Notes: a model not told the origin generated them from the sequence alone. A stretch of DNA of 64,000 bases from Blasia pusilla (GCA_050084515.1 CM114274.1:15314001-15378000), one strand, 5' to 3'; shown: positions 45,035 through 58,300, numbered from the stretch's first letter. A program made the numbers and translations.

Positions 45035-48000
45035 ATGGCGGCGGTGCTTTCGTCGTCCTTGCTGCAGGCCTGTAACCATGGAGGCCCGAAATGCGAGGCC
45101 TCCTTCGGCAGAATCAAGAGGGGAAATGCGGTGGGGATGTCTGTCGCTTCCTCGTCGTCTACGTCGTCTACGTCGCTGTTTTCTGAGAGAAGCGTTTGCG
45201 GGGCTGCCGTGGGGTGCGCGATCCTAAGCGCGACCAAGCGACGAGGAGGACGGGGGTAGCGAGGTGTGATAATGGCGCCAGCTTGGGAGTTGCAGAGAGG
45301 CTGTCGGAGGCGGACCAGAAGAACGAGAACTCGGGGCTGACGCTCACCACTGTCATGAAATTCGGAGGCTCGTCGGTGGCCTCTGCCGAAAGGATCAGAG
45401 AAGTGGCCAATGTCATCCTCCACTTCCCGGAGGAGAACCCCATCATTGTACTCTCCGCCATGGGAAAGACCACCAACAATCTCCTCAGGGTACGAGATTC
45501 TTGCTCCTTATCTTTCGTACTATGTCCCCCCCCTCGGACGCGCATCTGAAGAAGAATTCGACGTCATGCTCAACCCCGGACGGACGGACGGACAGACAGA
45601 CAGACAGACAGACAGCCAGACGAAAAAATGTGGACACGTGGAAGGTGCTCCACAACAGTCACATGCGATTGCGCAACGGAGGCAATGAGGGTTTCCAGAT
45701 TCGTGCGTGATGGTGGTAGTGTTGTTACTGACCACAAAATCGGGAATGCATGTGGGGATGGCGACAGGCTGGTGAAGCGGCCGTCAAGTGCGGCCCGGGA
45801 AAGTCCTGCATGATCGGTGAGCTGGGAGTTGTGAAAGCTTTGCACTTTGAGTAAGTTTCAATCATCTGAGGCGCAACGAGCGTGGATTGTAGCGATGGCG
45901 GATTCTTTCTTTCGCATGAAGATGTCGCTTTTCACTCAAGCACAGGCTTTGCTCCATGGACTCGTTCCTCTGACTTGTTATGTTCGTCTCTCCAGGACCG
46001 TTGAAAACCTGGGTCTTGATCGAGGAGTTGTCTCTGGTGAGCATTTGTTGTCCGATTTCTCAGCCCAAGGGTCTATAATTCAATCGGAAAGAAACAGAAG
46101 TAAAAAAAAAAGATGCCAAAAATGTAGTGTTCGCGGGTGCGAACTTGTTCCGAATTAAGCTCTTCGTGGGTGCTGAATTCCCCGTCTTCTGCGCACAGAG
46201 CTGCTGGAGGAGCTGGAGCAGTTGCTCACCGGTATCGCACTGATCAAGGAGCTGACTCTGCGCACTCGGGACTACCTCGTGTCGTTTGGCGAGCGTTTAT
46301 CCACTCGTATTTTCACTGCCTACCTGAATAAGAACGGCGTGAAGGCCCGTCAGGTACGTTTGGGTGGAAGATTCGGTCTATGCGCACCACTTCACTATGT
46401 TTCTGCCGGTCCCCATCTCAGTTCTATTTCAGAAACTGATGCTAGAACAAGTTTCCCATGGTCTCGTGGTTTCTTTGAGTCTTATCCTTTCTTTCGAGTT
46501 TTGTGAATGGATGTCGTGGTCACAGCCGTCTTAATTCCAGACTCCAGACTTCCGAGTCATTCGAGAGACTCGGTTGTTTTGATGGTGGGTTTAGTTGCAG
46601 TCAATTCCTTCAGAGAATGGAAGGGATTTGTAAGTAGTGTCCTCTCCTTGGGGCTTCCTGCCTTATTCGGCAGTCGTCTCAGAGGCCAGAATCTGCTGGG
46701 CGGCTATCATTTGTGCTGTGGTGGACCCGTGAATTGTTCAGTGTTAAACACTCGAATTGTGTTACAGTATGATTCATTCGACATTGGATTCGTCACCACC
46801 GATGAGTTCTCAAATGCCGAGATTTTGGAGGAGACCTATCCGAACGTATTCCAAACTTTGTCGGAAGATTTCCAGAAGAGCCCGGCCATTCCCGTCGTCA
46901 CCGGATTCCTCGGAAAGGTAAACCGGGGAGTACTGCCACTTTTGGTGTCGCATCTGTGTGTCTTGTTTCAATTGGGCAAAGCGTTCTCATTCTGTTTTCT
47001 TTCTGATGACATTTGATGCACAGGGAGTCAAGACGGGAGCCATCACAACTCTAGGCAGAGGAGGAAGTGATCTGACTGCCACAGCGCTGGGCAAGGCTCT
47101 GCGACTGAGGGAAATTCAGGTTTGTGAATCTTTGTCTAGGAGTTTCCCTGATAAATACACTTCCATGGTCATTATTATCGAGCAGGAAGTGGTCTTGTAG
47201 GTGGCTGAACACTTCGTCCGATGTGGATGGCGTTCTACAGGTATGGAAGGATGTTGATGGGGTTCTAACATGTGATCCCAACATTTGTAAGAATGCCATC
47301 GCTGTCAGCCAGTTGACATTTGATGAAGCAGCGGAGTTGTCCTACTTTGGTGCTCAGGTAATCTAGCCGTGCAACTTTGTTCCGCTTTGGGTGCAGAATT
47401 GTTTTGTTTGTCCTTCTGGCACTCGAAGGCAACTGTGGAGACTTTGCATTGGAAGTTTGTCTTCCCATACCGAATACTGCTCGACTCTGGACCTGGGAAT
47501 TGTATCTGGTTTCACCTTTGTTAGTGAACTTCATCTCAATTGTCATGGATTTTTCGGTCTACAGGTGTTACATCCACAGTCCATGAGACCGGCAAGAGAA
47601 GGTGATATCCCCGTGAGAGTGAAGAATTCCTACAATATCAAGGCACCTGGCACTCTCATCACCAAAGATAGAGATTTGAGTGGTGTAAGTGTCCAAGTAT
47701 CCTGCATCCCATCAAATTATCTATTCAAGTAGAGATTTGATGACTTCACATTACCTATTCAAGAAGAGTTTTGATGACTGCCTTTGCTGGTGACTAGTCT
47801 ACTTAGTCAAGCATATGAGGAGTTCAGAGTGGGTTGTAAGATGTGAGCCAGACAGGATTCAGCAGCAAACATAATTGATCAGAAAGTGGTATGGTACATG
47901 GAAAATCTAATAGGTTAATTTTCAAGCTGCTGCAGGCTTTGTTGACGAGTATTGTCCTGAAGAAGAGTGTGACCATGCTGGACATCGTGAGCACCCGAAT

Positions 48001-49525
48001 GCTAGGCCAGTATGGTTTTCTTGCCAAGGTCAGGAAATTTTCTTCTTTGTAATTATGCCATCCTTAGGAAAGTGGTTCGTCATGTATGCTTGTAGGCACT
48101 ACGCATACTCAAGTTTCTCTGATCACTATCTTGGCGATCTTTTCTTCAGTGAATCACATGATGAATCAATCTTGTAAGCAGGTTTATTTTATTAATTCTC
48201 CTGAGAACTGTTCATTTGTTTCTTCAGGTTTTTTCAGTATTTGAAGAACTTGGTATATCAGTAGATGTAGTTGCGACCAGTGAAGTCAGTATTTCTCTTA
48301 CCCTGGATCCAGCAAAGCTCTGGGAGAGGGAGTTGATTGAACAGGTAGGTCCGAAACTGGTCCAAAACTCTGGTAATTAAGGTTGTATTCCTGTACTTCA
48401 GTCAGACTTTGTAGTTTGTTGTGATTTGTTTACCAATGTGATGATATCACGGAAAATGCTGTGGATCTGTTGGGCACCGCCATGTAGCGGCTGATCCAAT
48501 GGGGTTCTCACAGTTGCCTGAAAAAGACGGTGAACAATTAAGGTGCGCACAATTCTTTCAGCGAAGTACAGAACTCCTTTCTCCCATCAGATGTTTGTTC
48601 TCATTTTCACCAGCCATGGTCTGCAGCAGGAATTGAAACGATTGCAAGAAGAGCTTTCGGACATTGCAAAGGTGAATCTGGTGCAGAAGAGGTCCATCAT
48701 TTCTTTGATTGGCAATGTGCAGTGCTTTTCGAAGATACTTGAAAAGGTGAGCTATCTGGTTACTCATGTCGAGTCACAAATTGTGCTTTAAGGTCACTCA
48801 AACCTTGTGTCTGTTCCTCAAGAGATGCAATTCTACGTCCTTACAATATCCATATTCTCCAATCGCGGGGCATGGATTTCACTAGTCCTAGCTCTGTGGG
48901 TCCTTTCATTGGGATTTGAATTCGTGCAGTGGTTTTTCAATCACAGTTGAGATTTCCTTCCTTCAAAATCTCAATTATGTCTTCATTTTGTGGACAGGCA
49001 TTCGGAGTTTTGGGGAATAAAGGAATCAACGCCCAAATGATTTCACAGGGAGCCTCCAAGGTATGTGAACTATGACCTTGTACATCCTCTGGAAATTACT
49101 TGGTCTTGGTTTCTACCTCAAGTTTCGACCAGAGGTCTTGGGGGTATACGTCTCTGCCTTGGACCCCTTGCCTTGAGATATAAGGGAAATACCTGTTACT
49201 TGAAGCAGCAAATCGTCGTGAGTTTCACCATTTTTGAGAGATTTCTCAATAGTTCCAGGATTGGTGTCAATATTTCAAGTTAAGGGGGTTGGACTTGGGA
49301 CTGAAATTTCTTCGAGTAGGACAAATTTAATAAGACTGGCAGTTGCTGGTCCTACCCGGAAATGGAGTAGAAAAGCCTGCCAGTATGACTTCTGCAGATG
49401 CTGATTTCTTTGATATTTGGACGCAGGTGAATGTGTCAATAGTTGTGGACGATAGCGAAGGAGTCGACTTAGTCCAATCATTACATAAAGCCTTTTTTGA
49501 GAGTGGACATGTCCTCGACTGCTGA
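45035..49525 (+). CDS. AK: Monofunctional aspartate kinase, plastid, 13 exons (one frameshift)
   Basis: It phosphorylates L-aspartate, the first step to Lys, Thr, Met and Ile in plastids. Exons: 45035-45489, 45768-45850, 45996-46036, 46199-46353, 46768-46917, 47024-47119, 47241-47357, 47565-47684, 47936-48028, 48228-48344, 48630-48746, 48998-49060, 49427-49525. Kinase motifs are KFGGSSVASAERI, TTLGRGGSDLTATALG, DVDGVLTCDP and SYFGAQVLHPQSM. Two ACT regulatory domains follow (VFSVFEELGISVDVV; AFGVLGNKGINAQMIS), expected to bind lysine or SAM, and no homoserine dehydrogenase follows. The Ser-rich N-terminus (SVASSSSTSSTSLFSE) fits a transit peptide. Exon 1 changes frame near 45252-45257 (GGGGG): the start-codon frame stops at 45257-45259 while the kinase frame lacks its own ATG. 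The exon sum is one base short of whole codons. Confidence 0.93.
45578..45618. repeat. GGAC/AGAC tetranucleotide run in aspartate kinase intron 1
   Basis: GGACGGACGGAC followed by AGACAGACAGAC lies inside the first intron. The same GGAC core builds the large minisatellite 1.2 kb upstream. Confidence 0.9.
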
Positions 49526-51084
49526 TAATTCTTTCCTATTCGCTGAAATTTCCTGGCCAGATTAAAATTAGGCCTCTCCAGTTTTGCGCGTGCATGTTCA
49601 CAAAGTCACATAGAGTTGGCCACCATTTACATAGTGTACATCCCATTCATCCATCATCTTTCATTCAGGAAAGAACTCGCATAGGGCACGTGTTTCTTGG
49701 AAGAACTCTCACACTTGGGAGTAGTTAGAAATGCCTTGCAGAGATTTCGTATACGATGAACAGCGTCTGGGACTAGTGGGTGGTTAGCACGTATATCCTT
49801 AAATTCGTTGGAAGGATCTCAATCGACGATATACAGGATCTGATGTAAGAAAATAAATTTCGGGAAGCACTCGCAACAGATGTGGGTGAACGGACAAGAA
49901 AAATGAAAATGCTTTAGAATCTGAAGTGTTGTATATGGTTTTCAGATGTCCATTTTGAGCATCTCTGAGCATCTCGTTTAGCTGTAGTTTGGACATGGTC
50001 TTCGTCTGCCCTCTTGGCATGAATGTCGGGCATGAATCCCTGCTTCACCAGCGCACAGCCACCGAAGTCGCATTTGGGATAGCCCGGCGCTGTCCTTGCA
50101 AGTCCTTGTAAGTCCGCTCGGTTATCTGCACAAATTTGACTTTGAAGACTTGTACAGAATTTCCATAATACCACTCGCGTTGAGCTCGACTCGAGAGTTG
50201 GATCCGTGCCCGAGCATTCGGCAGCCGAGTACGTGTTACCCATTTCCCAGTGACCCAAACGCAGACGCGCGTGATCAATCCGGAGGATAGTCCTTCGAGA
50301 ATATTCTCCCCGATCGACCAGTGAACTGTGTGTGACGTACCCTCCGGTTACATCTTGAAGAAAATTCTATGATACGGTGGGGTTCGCAGCTCTCGTCCCA
50401 AAATCTTTGTCAAGAAGCGAAAATACGAGAAGAGGATAAGGAGTAGGTGAGTCTATCAAGCCCTCGGATGGCTTCGAAAGCGTGACACTGGTCGAAAGCA
50501 ACCGGGTTGAACGAGCAGCCTCCCTGCAGATAGTCAGACACCTGACCAAACCTTTTCAGTATCGTGTTAAAACCCGTCAACCCAACTTGTCCATCGAGAA
50601 GCTCCACATCTTAGGGCGGAATGTGGAGCTTCTCGAGAAGCTCCACATTCGCGGGTCGCCTGTCACCGAAGGTTCCCCAGGACGGTTTGGTATCGGGCAG
50701 CTTCACATTCCGCTCTCTCCTTAACACTGAAGATTCGAGACAAGGTGATTCACAGGAGACTCAGACGAGCTGTCAGCATAAGTTTCCCTCTTCCCGATTG
50801 CCCGCCATCCGGCACCTCATCCGCAGAGACGAGAAGCGTGGTTCGTCTCTCACCACCTGAAAAGCGCACGCCCAAACAAACGCTGTGGGATGTGAAACCA
50901 GAACCCAAAACCCTACTCCACAGCAGAGCTCCCGGTCGCGTCCGTTGCTCCTGCTCTCACTCGCAAGCACTCCGTAATGACTCCTCTTTAGTACGTACAT
51001 TGCCACTGCTTTCCTCCAGCGGAGTTAGCAGGAGAACTCCCGTCTGCCGCTGCGAGTCCCAGCAACATTCAGGTCTCGGTTGTG
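49526..51084. other. Intergenic region between aspartate kinase and the 448-aa gene
   Basis: The left part is presumably 3' UTR of the kinase gene. The right part should hold the promoter of the gene starting at 51085 and includes a perfect palindrome at 50619-50650. Open frames on both strands lack motifs. Confidence 0.45.
50619..50650. repeat. Perfect 32-bp palindrome plus a third half-copy
   Basis: The sequence from 50619 to 50650 equals its own reverse complement, centred on CTCGAG, with arms GAATGTGGAGCTTCTC. A further copy of the arm, GAGAAGCTCCACAT, stands at 50595-50608, and AGCTTCACATTCCGC at about 50700 resembles it. It lies about 435 bases before the ATG of the next gene, so it could be a binding site for a dimeric factor or a cruciform-prone repeat. 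Confidence 0.9.
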
Positions 51085-54000
51085 ATGGGGAGCCATCATC
51101 CAGCTGCAGCTGCGTTGACGAACTGTAGTTCTGCGGTGTCGCGACTAACGTCTGGGTTTGTGAAATTGGAGAGATCCTTGTGTCACGTGTATCCCAGGTG
51201 CAATTTTGGGCTGAGGAGGAGCTTGGATTTCTCAGCCATGTCTGCCAATTTTGTAAGGGAGAATTCGTGCTCCCGTGCCGTTGCGATGATGGCCGAGAGG
51301 AACGGGATAAGGGCGTGGAGGAACGTGGAGGCGAGAGCATCAGCAGGAGGAGAGGCAGAGAACGATGAAAAGAGAGGAGAAGTAGATTACAAGAGGTATC
51401 AAGCATTGATGAGAGGTGGCGAGGAAGTCATCGCCATGATGAAGGAGATGACCGAATTGGTCAGCAGCGCGAATTCTCTGTCTCTTCCTGCGTTGGAATC
51501 GTAGCTCTGGTTCTTGTTGTTGTGTGCTCTGGTGGATCAGCCACATGTGATCAGGCGTAGACGGGAAATCGCTTCTCTAGTGAGCCCCAAATCATTTCAT
51601 GGATGGGGAAGTCGGGCTCTCCGCATTCTTATTTCTCTTGCACTGTCTGAGGACGCATTCATCGGTCTCTACGACACTCCCCTGTTTTCAAGCGCTTGTC
51701 TTCACCTTTAGCTGGTGCGTCTGCCATGAAGTCATTGATTGTTATATCTGCCCTAGCATTGCACTTGAACCGTGAGATGCAGGGACGGGGAAGCTGGGCT
51801 CTCTGCAGTGTCGTGTCTTCTTCCAGCTCTGTCGAATGACACCCCTTCGTAGCATCTGGAAGACACTCCCGTGGCTTGAATCGCCGGTGGTCACCTTCTT
51901 GTGAAATTGAGCATTTCTACTCGTGCTGCTGTATCCATCTACTGCCCCAGATGATGAATCTGTGCGCTGATTGGTTCATTGGTGCTTCCAGCTCGAAGAC
52001 ATTGCAGGAATGGACAAAGAAGAAGAAGAGGCAGCAGTGAGAATGGCTGCAGCTGGGGCAGTGGGTAACAAGCTGGAGAAGCTGGAAGGGAGCTTTTTGA
52101 TGGCGTTGGATTGGATGATCGAGCAGGCGGATAAAGAGAAAGATGACAAGGTCGCTGCGTGAGCCTGCCTGCTTCAACCTTTCCTATCCTTGTTTACCTT
52201 CGTGTCCAGGTGATTTTAGAGCAGCGTAGGCTGCAGCTCTTCTTCCTCCGTGTATGTCAAATCAGCCCACTACTCCTCGTCCTGGTTTATGGTTTCTTCG
52301 ATCGAGCAGCGGGCCGGATGCTTAATAAACAGACACAGATAGACGAGCGGACGGAAATGGCACCCCCGCCGCCGCAACTCAGAGACGTTAAATTCATCGT
52401 CTGTCGTTTCGACTCACGCGAATCGAAATAGGCAGCCGAATCCGGTGGAAATCTCTTCAGTAGCGCGGCTGATTTTCTATCTATCGGGAGTGAAGCCAAC
52501 GAGTGAGTGAATGCCGTGATTTTTTGGTCCACTGAGGGCAGCGTTTGGTGGCCGATGTCATTCTCACTGCGGACGTGATCTTACAGAAGAAGTGGCTGTT
52601 GGACGTAATCAAGGAGACTGTACTTGCGCAGCTTTCTCACAAGTTTCCTTCCCAAGTGAGTCCATAAAATCCGATGCTCTCTTGTCGCGCTCCACGCTCG
52701 TCGATTTCGATGAACGCCGCCTCCCTGCGAAGGAAAGGAAGCGGCCTGCGCAAGCATCTAGATCCCTTCTGAAGGTCTCTCTCTCTACGCAGGTCCAGGT
52801 CGTGGGCACACTCTGCACAACATCATGCAAAGACGCGCGCCAAGAGATCCTCCGGCGATGTGCAGGCGGTGGAGGGACGTTCAAAACCGAAGGGGGAGGT
52901 GATCTAACGCTCCCGGCAATAAACTTGAATGAGGTAGCCAGCCAAGCAGACGACATCATCATGGTGAGCAGCAGATAGAGACAGTTGTTGTTCACACCGG
53001 CGGATTGGGTTTCCGATTCACGTCTGATGGGAGTTTGCGGTTGCACTCGCCGTGGCTCTTCTATGCGCAGAGTTTTCTCTCATTCAATTCCACGAGTTAG
53101 AGGTCCGTTTGCAGCTGCAGAGGTTTTCGGTGCAATTTCGTCATTTGGTTTTTTTTTGTTTTTTGGTCGGTGCCCAGACGATGGAAGAGAAGCCTCTTGT
53201 TGCTGATCGAAGGCTGCTGGCGAAGCTGATACTCGTCAGAGAAGAGGCGCGAAGTCTGATGGGTGGTGGTATTCTCGACAAACGCAATGACAACAAAGGA
53301 TTCAAGCAGTTGCCAGAGACGGAGGTGAGAAGATGCTTTGGAGTCGTGATCCCACTCTCTTCACGGACTCCTGCTGCTGTATTTGTTTCGGTCACTGCGG
53401 ATTTTGGTCGGATTCTTGCGTTTCCCCTCACGTTTGGACGTCATTTGTCACCAGTCCACGAACTTGTAATGTCCGTCTCTCTTAGGCTTAGTCTCTTGTG
53501 CTTGCCGCAGTCAATTATGATGTGGGTCTAAGTGACTGGGAGCTGCTAGCTTCTGAAGGGCATTCACGTGAAATCACTCTCCCTGCTTCTTCCTGAGAAG
53601 AATCAGGAGATGGCTGCTGTGGCCAGTCAAGTATTTATTGCTCTAGAGGCATGTGAACTCGGCCTGATATTCCTGGAGACTTTTGCAACTTCAGGTGACT
53701 TTCTTGTCCAAACTTGTGGGTTTAAGACCAGGCCCTCTGCTCCGTGAGAGGCTGCTGAATGTCATGCGTGGAAGGGACGAGGGCGAAGAGACGGCTCCAG
53801 CGAGCAGTAAGAATCAGTCCGCTCCTCGCAGGAGGTTGGTCAGTTTTGATGAGAAGGTAAAAGGGAGATTTCACTGTCTCATGGCGCTTTCTATGTCGAA
53901 GAGATCTGAGATGAATTGGTAACGAAGAGGTGTAAGGGATTAGAGAAGACTCCTGGGACAAGCCTTAAGGTTCAGTTATTGAGAGGATCACATGTGCTAT

Positions 54001-54833
54001 GGCTGCGAGATGGGTTCAGGGTTTTGATCCGCTCATGGGGTCTGCCTCAGATCTGGCCCGGAAGTCCAAGCTTCTCCCTGGATCTTCAAATCAGTTCATT
54101 CTTTTTTCTCATCTGTTGATTCCCTGCTGCTCAGTCCAAATTGCAAGGCCAAGCTGCCAGCCTGTGTGTTGTGAAAGCTGGTTTCATTTTTTCAGTGGAC
54201 TAGAACCAAGTTCAAGGCACCTTTCCTCTGTAGGTGTCAGGAGTCGAAGCGAATAGTTCATTGTACTCGAACTATCGTTTCATGCGGCCTTACAGTCCTG
54301 GTGATCCAGCCTCGCTTTTCTAAACTGGGTTTTGACTTTGTGGGTGAGCTGGGGCAGCAGGCAGAGAATCCAGAGGAAGAATTTAGACCGGTGCGGCCGG
54401 GGATCTTCTTGGAAACACTGACAAAGGTGAGTAGTCATGACGAAATTCCCCAACATGTCAAGTAGGTGAATGTTCTTTTTGGGAGCCTTCATTAGAGAGA
54501 GCGACTGTTGGAGCATGTAGTTCAGACTCTTATCAAATTGAACTCCTATATCTCGAGCACGTGTTCAAACAGGTAATCGCTGGAATGTACGAGTCAAATG
54601 CAGCTGGAGGTGTAACTGTTCAACAACTGGAATGGGTACGTGATCTTCTAGAGCCAAGGATGCATGTGATCACCAGACTTTTCTTGAAACTTTCTCCAGC
54701 CTGACATGTGATATGAGTAGTTCGATTTTAGATGATGCTTACTAATGTATTGAATGTCTTATATCTCTCTGGAGAACAGATTCATAAGGAAACTTTGGAT
54801 ATTCTCCAAGAGATGGCTTTCTCCTCATCATGA
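51085..54833 (+). CDS. Conserved-looking protein of 448 aa, probably plastid, ten exons
   Basis: I do not recognise the family with certainty. Exons: 51085-51459, 51992-52150, 52587-52655, 52793-52963, 53178-53324, 53550-53630, 53695-53856, 54361-54426, 54573-54635, 54780-54833. All introns are in phase 0 with GT and AG ends, and the joined frame is open to the TGA, which is strong evidence for a real gene. The N-terminus (about 60 residues) is Ser/Ala/Arg-rich with few acidic residues, like a plastid transit peptide. The rest is helical: KLEKLEGSFLMALDWMIEQ, ADRRLLAKLILVREEARSL, FLSKLVGLRPGPLLRERLL, PGIFLETLTKVIAGMY and QQLEWIHKETLDILQEMAF. No catalytic motif or membrane segment is seen. It is co-oriented with aspartate kinase and convergent with PHO1. 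Confidence 0.78.
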
Positions 54834-55383
54834 GAAAGCAAACTTTGCTTGCTCATCAGAATCATCAAGCCACTGCCAGCATAGTCACACAAGCAGGAGA
54901 AAGCCTTCCGTTCCCAACAGAGAGGTGGACAGCCAACGGGTTCGTACCAGAACTTACAACTCTCACTGTTATTTGGAACAACAGTTAAGATAAGTACGTC
55001 TTCCGGTACAGGATAGCCATCTTTCCTGCAAGTATCCAGTGGAGCAGAACTACGATGAGTCGGATCCACCACTGATTCCTAGAAAATGGATAGACGTTTC
55101 CTGCAAGTACTGCGTAGAAAAGATTAGCTCCCGATTTATTTCAGAAACCTCGTCTTAGTTCAACTTGGTTTGGAATGCATGCAAGGTAGTTGGATGTTCA
55201 CAATTACATGCCACTAACCGGATCCAGATGGGGAGAGGTTAGGGTTCATACCAAGGAAGACATGCTTGCAACAAAATGGCGATGAATGGGCGACAACAAA
55301 TATAATATCCACTCTGGCTGAATTAGCATTAGTCCTCGGGTAGGTGGTACGTAACGCAGCTTAGACGGAACCGCTGTTCAAGC
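54834..55383. other. Convergent 3' region
   Basis: This short spacer holds the 3' ends of the plus-strand 448-aa gene and the minus-strand PHO1 gene. Overlapping 3' UTRs are possible. No further gene seen. Confidence 0.5.
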
Positions 55384-58300
55384 TTAGAAATCCGTATGCA
55401 GCTCCTCGAATGGCAAAGGAACGGTCTTGACAGCCCTGAATTTACCTATGTTGTTCAAATGCTCATTTTCAATCCTGCACGATCCAAATACGAACTGCAG
55501 ACGATGTGGGAATTTGACTTAAACATAACTTCACAAATGTGAGCCGAAGAAGAGCATATTTGTTGGTTGGTACTATGTATGTGAACTGATTCGTTCAAGG
55601 ATGTTGGTTTCATGGATTATTAACGGCCGACGTGTAAAGCGTCTACAGTGGTGGTTGAGGAAGAGCTCAGATAGAATACGATAATCTGAAAAGCTGCTAC
55701 GAACTTGACATCTGTGAGCAATCACGGACAGACCACATTCGTACCTAAAAAAGTTCCAAATGCCCCTGCGAATTATCTCGAGGCCGGCAAAAATGAATTC
55801 AGTCATGTGATAGTCAAGTTTCCCGAGTTGAAAGCGTGCAACTGATTGCAGCCACGCCAAGCGGAAAATGAGGTTCAAAACCTGTCGCAGCGGAGAACTC
55901 GCGTCAGCTTAGTTTCCCGTCAAATAGTTGGGACTGGAAGGGCACCGCGCCACGAAGATTGTAACGATGTCGGCTACGTCCTAAAACCTAAATTGAGGAA
56001 CAGTCTATCACTGAGCATCTGAAGAGAGAGCCAGTATAGTTTCTGCCGCTGCTTGGAAAGCCTAAAAATATGGTGGTGCATACAAAAACCTTTAGGAGCA
56101 AGGCTGAAATTTCTCACCATGCAAACGTAGTAGACGTACTTATAATCGTGTAGTATGAGTTCATCCCGCAACCATGGATTTTTGGAGTTACGTCGCAGAA
56201 GGCCCCAGTCCACAACGATATCCCAGTACAACTGAGAGAGAGTTGCAATAATTGAAGTGATCACGGTGACAACAAGCAGAGCTTTCGATGTGCTCTTGCC
56301 GTAAGTGACCTTCACTCCCACAGCAAGCATCGCCGAGAGGTACTTCGCCATGTTGCAAATATGTAATTTGTCTCCTTCATCCACGTATCGCCTCGCACAC
56401 TGGATCCATTAGCATCATGGACAAGTCCATTTCAGTGTTATGTAAGAGAGCGTAATAATCGCATCTCCGTTAGTGAAACTCGTGGTCGCCTCACTTGAGC
56501 ACGTTTGGGCAAAGTTTCATGAAGCAAATAAACCTACAATCCCACTCATAGAGAGCATATCCATCACAACACATTACTTTTATGCAAACCCTAAAAAGAG
56601 CAAAGATATTGGACCAAAATGATAGAGTAGAGTGTTAGACCCATATTTAGGTTTAGGAGCCGATTCTTACGCGGTTAAGCCTGTTTAATATTAACAATCT
56701 GGTGTACTGCCCGTGCGTGCTTTGCGTTTTGACGTGCAAAGGCATGTCACCTGTTAAACCACATGTTATGTCTAAACTTGTTAAGTCACTTATTAAACAC
56801 TACACGTGTCCGCACTAGAGGAGGCAAAAATGTACATGTGTCAACGGAACGGAGGAGGAAGTGGTTTTCAAACCCCATCATCTTTTAATAATATAAATTA
56901 ACATGGGTCTCGAGTTTCTAAGATGTGTTTGTTTACTAGTGTTACGCACTCATTAGCTTTAGGCCCCTTTGAGAAGGGTGGGAGAGAAAAAAATATTTAG
57001 TAAACACACGTGGAGGATGGGAGTGTCCGTAGAAGCCGTAACGAGCACCTGGGTCTACTCTCTGATACAATAATAATAATAATAATAATAATAAAAGGAG
57101 ATTCTACAAAAAAGTGAACTACAAGTTGACACATCAACGAATTGTTGAAATTGTGGATGTGGAGACGTCCCTATCAAGAATTGATGAGAAGACGTACTTG
57201 TAGAGGCCGTAAATAATCTTCCACTCCTTTTCTCTAATATTTTTTTCCCTTCTGAAAATATCGTTCATTTTTATTTAAGGAGTAATAACATCCCATTCTC
57301 CACTTAAATAACCCTCACTCTTCAACAAAAGTTGAAAGAACACCATACTCCTCCTCAAAATAATCTGATTCTTCATTAATTATTTAAACCATTTCCCTTC
57401 TAATTCTCCTTTCCCAAAAGAGTCAAACCTTATAAAAAAAACCCTTTGGATGTTTAGTCTTACCAGTATAACCCTATAATACCAATTGGATTAAACCTAC
57501 TTTGTAGCTAAATATAGTAGGGATTGTCATGAAGCATAAAATGTGTTTTGTTTTATTTCTTGACAAGAAAAGATTGTACAATAAAATTCTTCAAAACATA
57601 TGGCCTTGTAACGCCTAATTGGAAGTAAACCTATTTTAGAGTTGCAAAGAAGTATAATAGGCGATGTCACCAGCCAGACTCAAATGTGAGAACGGAAAGG
57701 GTGAATTTTTTACGATACATGACCCCGTCCACAAGGCAATCATGGAGTGAGGGATTGTGGGATATGAGTTTATGACCGGTAGTTCTTGATATGGGATTCT
57801 TCTTGATATGGATAGTTCTCAATTCGTATCATTTAAGGAATTCACAACTTCAAATTTCCATTCTTGCATATTTACCTTGGCTGACAGCCCTATTAGGGTA
57901 AGTAAGATAATACAAGGTATCTAAATCCTTCTTCTTTTTTGGATTTGGATATAAATTGCGATAAAATTTTAAAAATTTAGAATGGAAATATCATGGCCAT
58001 AAATGATGTGGAATTCTTGCTAAACTAGTTTGATATACCCACAAGCGGAACAAAAAATGTTGATTGTTCATTGGTCCATGTTCACCATCTAATATGAATA
58101 TGGACCAATGACCAATCAACGCTTTTTGTGCTTCTTGCCGCTTTGAAAATTAGTTGTTGTTTTTTTTTCTTCTTTTGAACTTAGTTTTTATGATAGAATA
58201 TTTTTTAAAAATATTACCTTATTGAGATGAAATTGCATCATCTTGAGTTTTAAGAATCTAAATTTAAGAAAATAGTCCCTTTTATTTTTTGACAAGCTTA

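Noticed and set aside
52210-52240. An extra exon in the 448-aa gene (VILEQRRLQ)
   Set aside because: It has an acceptor but no good donor, and it is not needed for phase.
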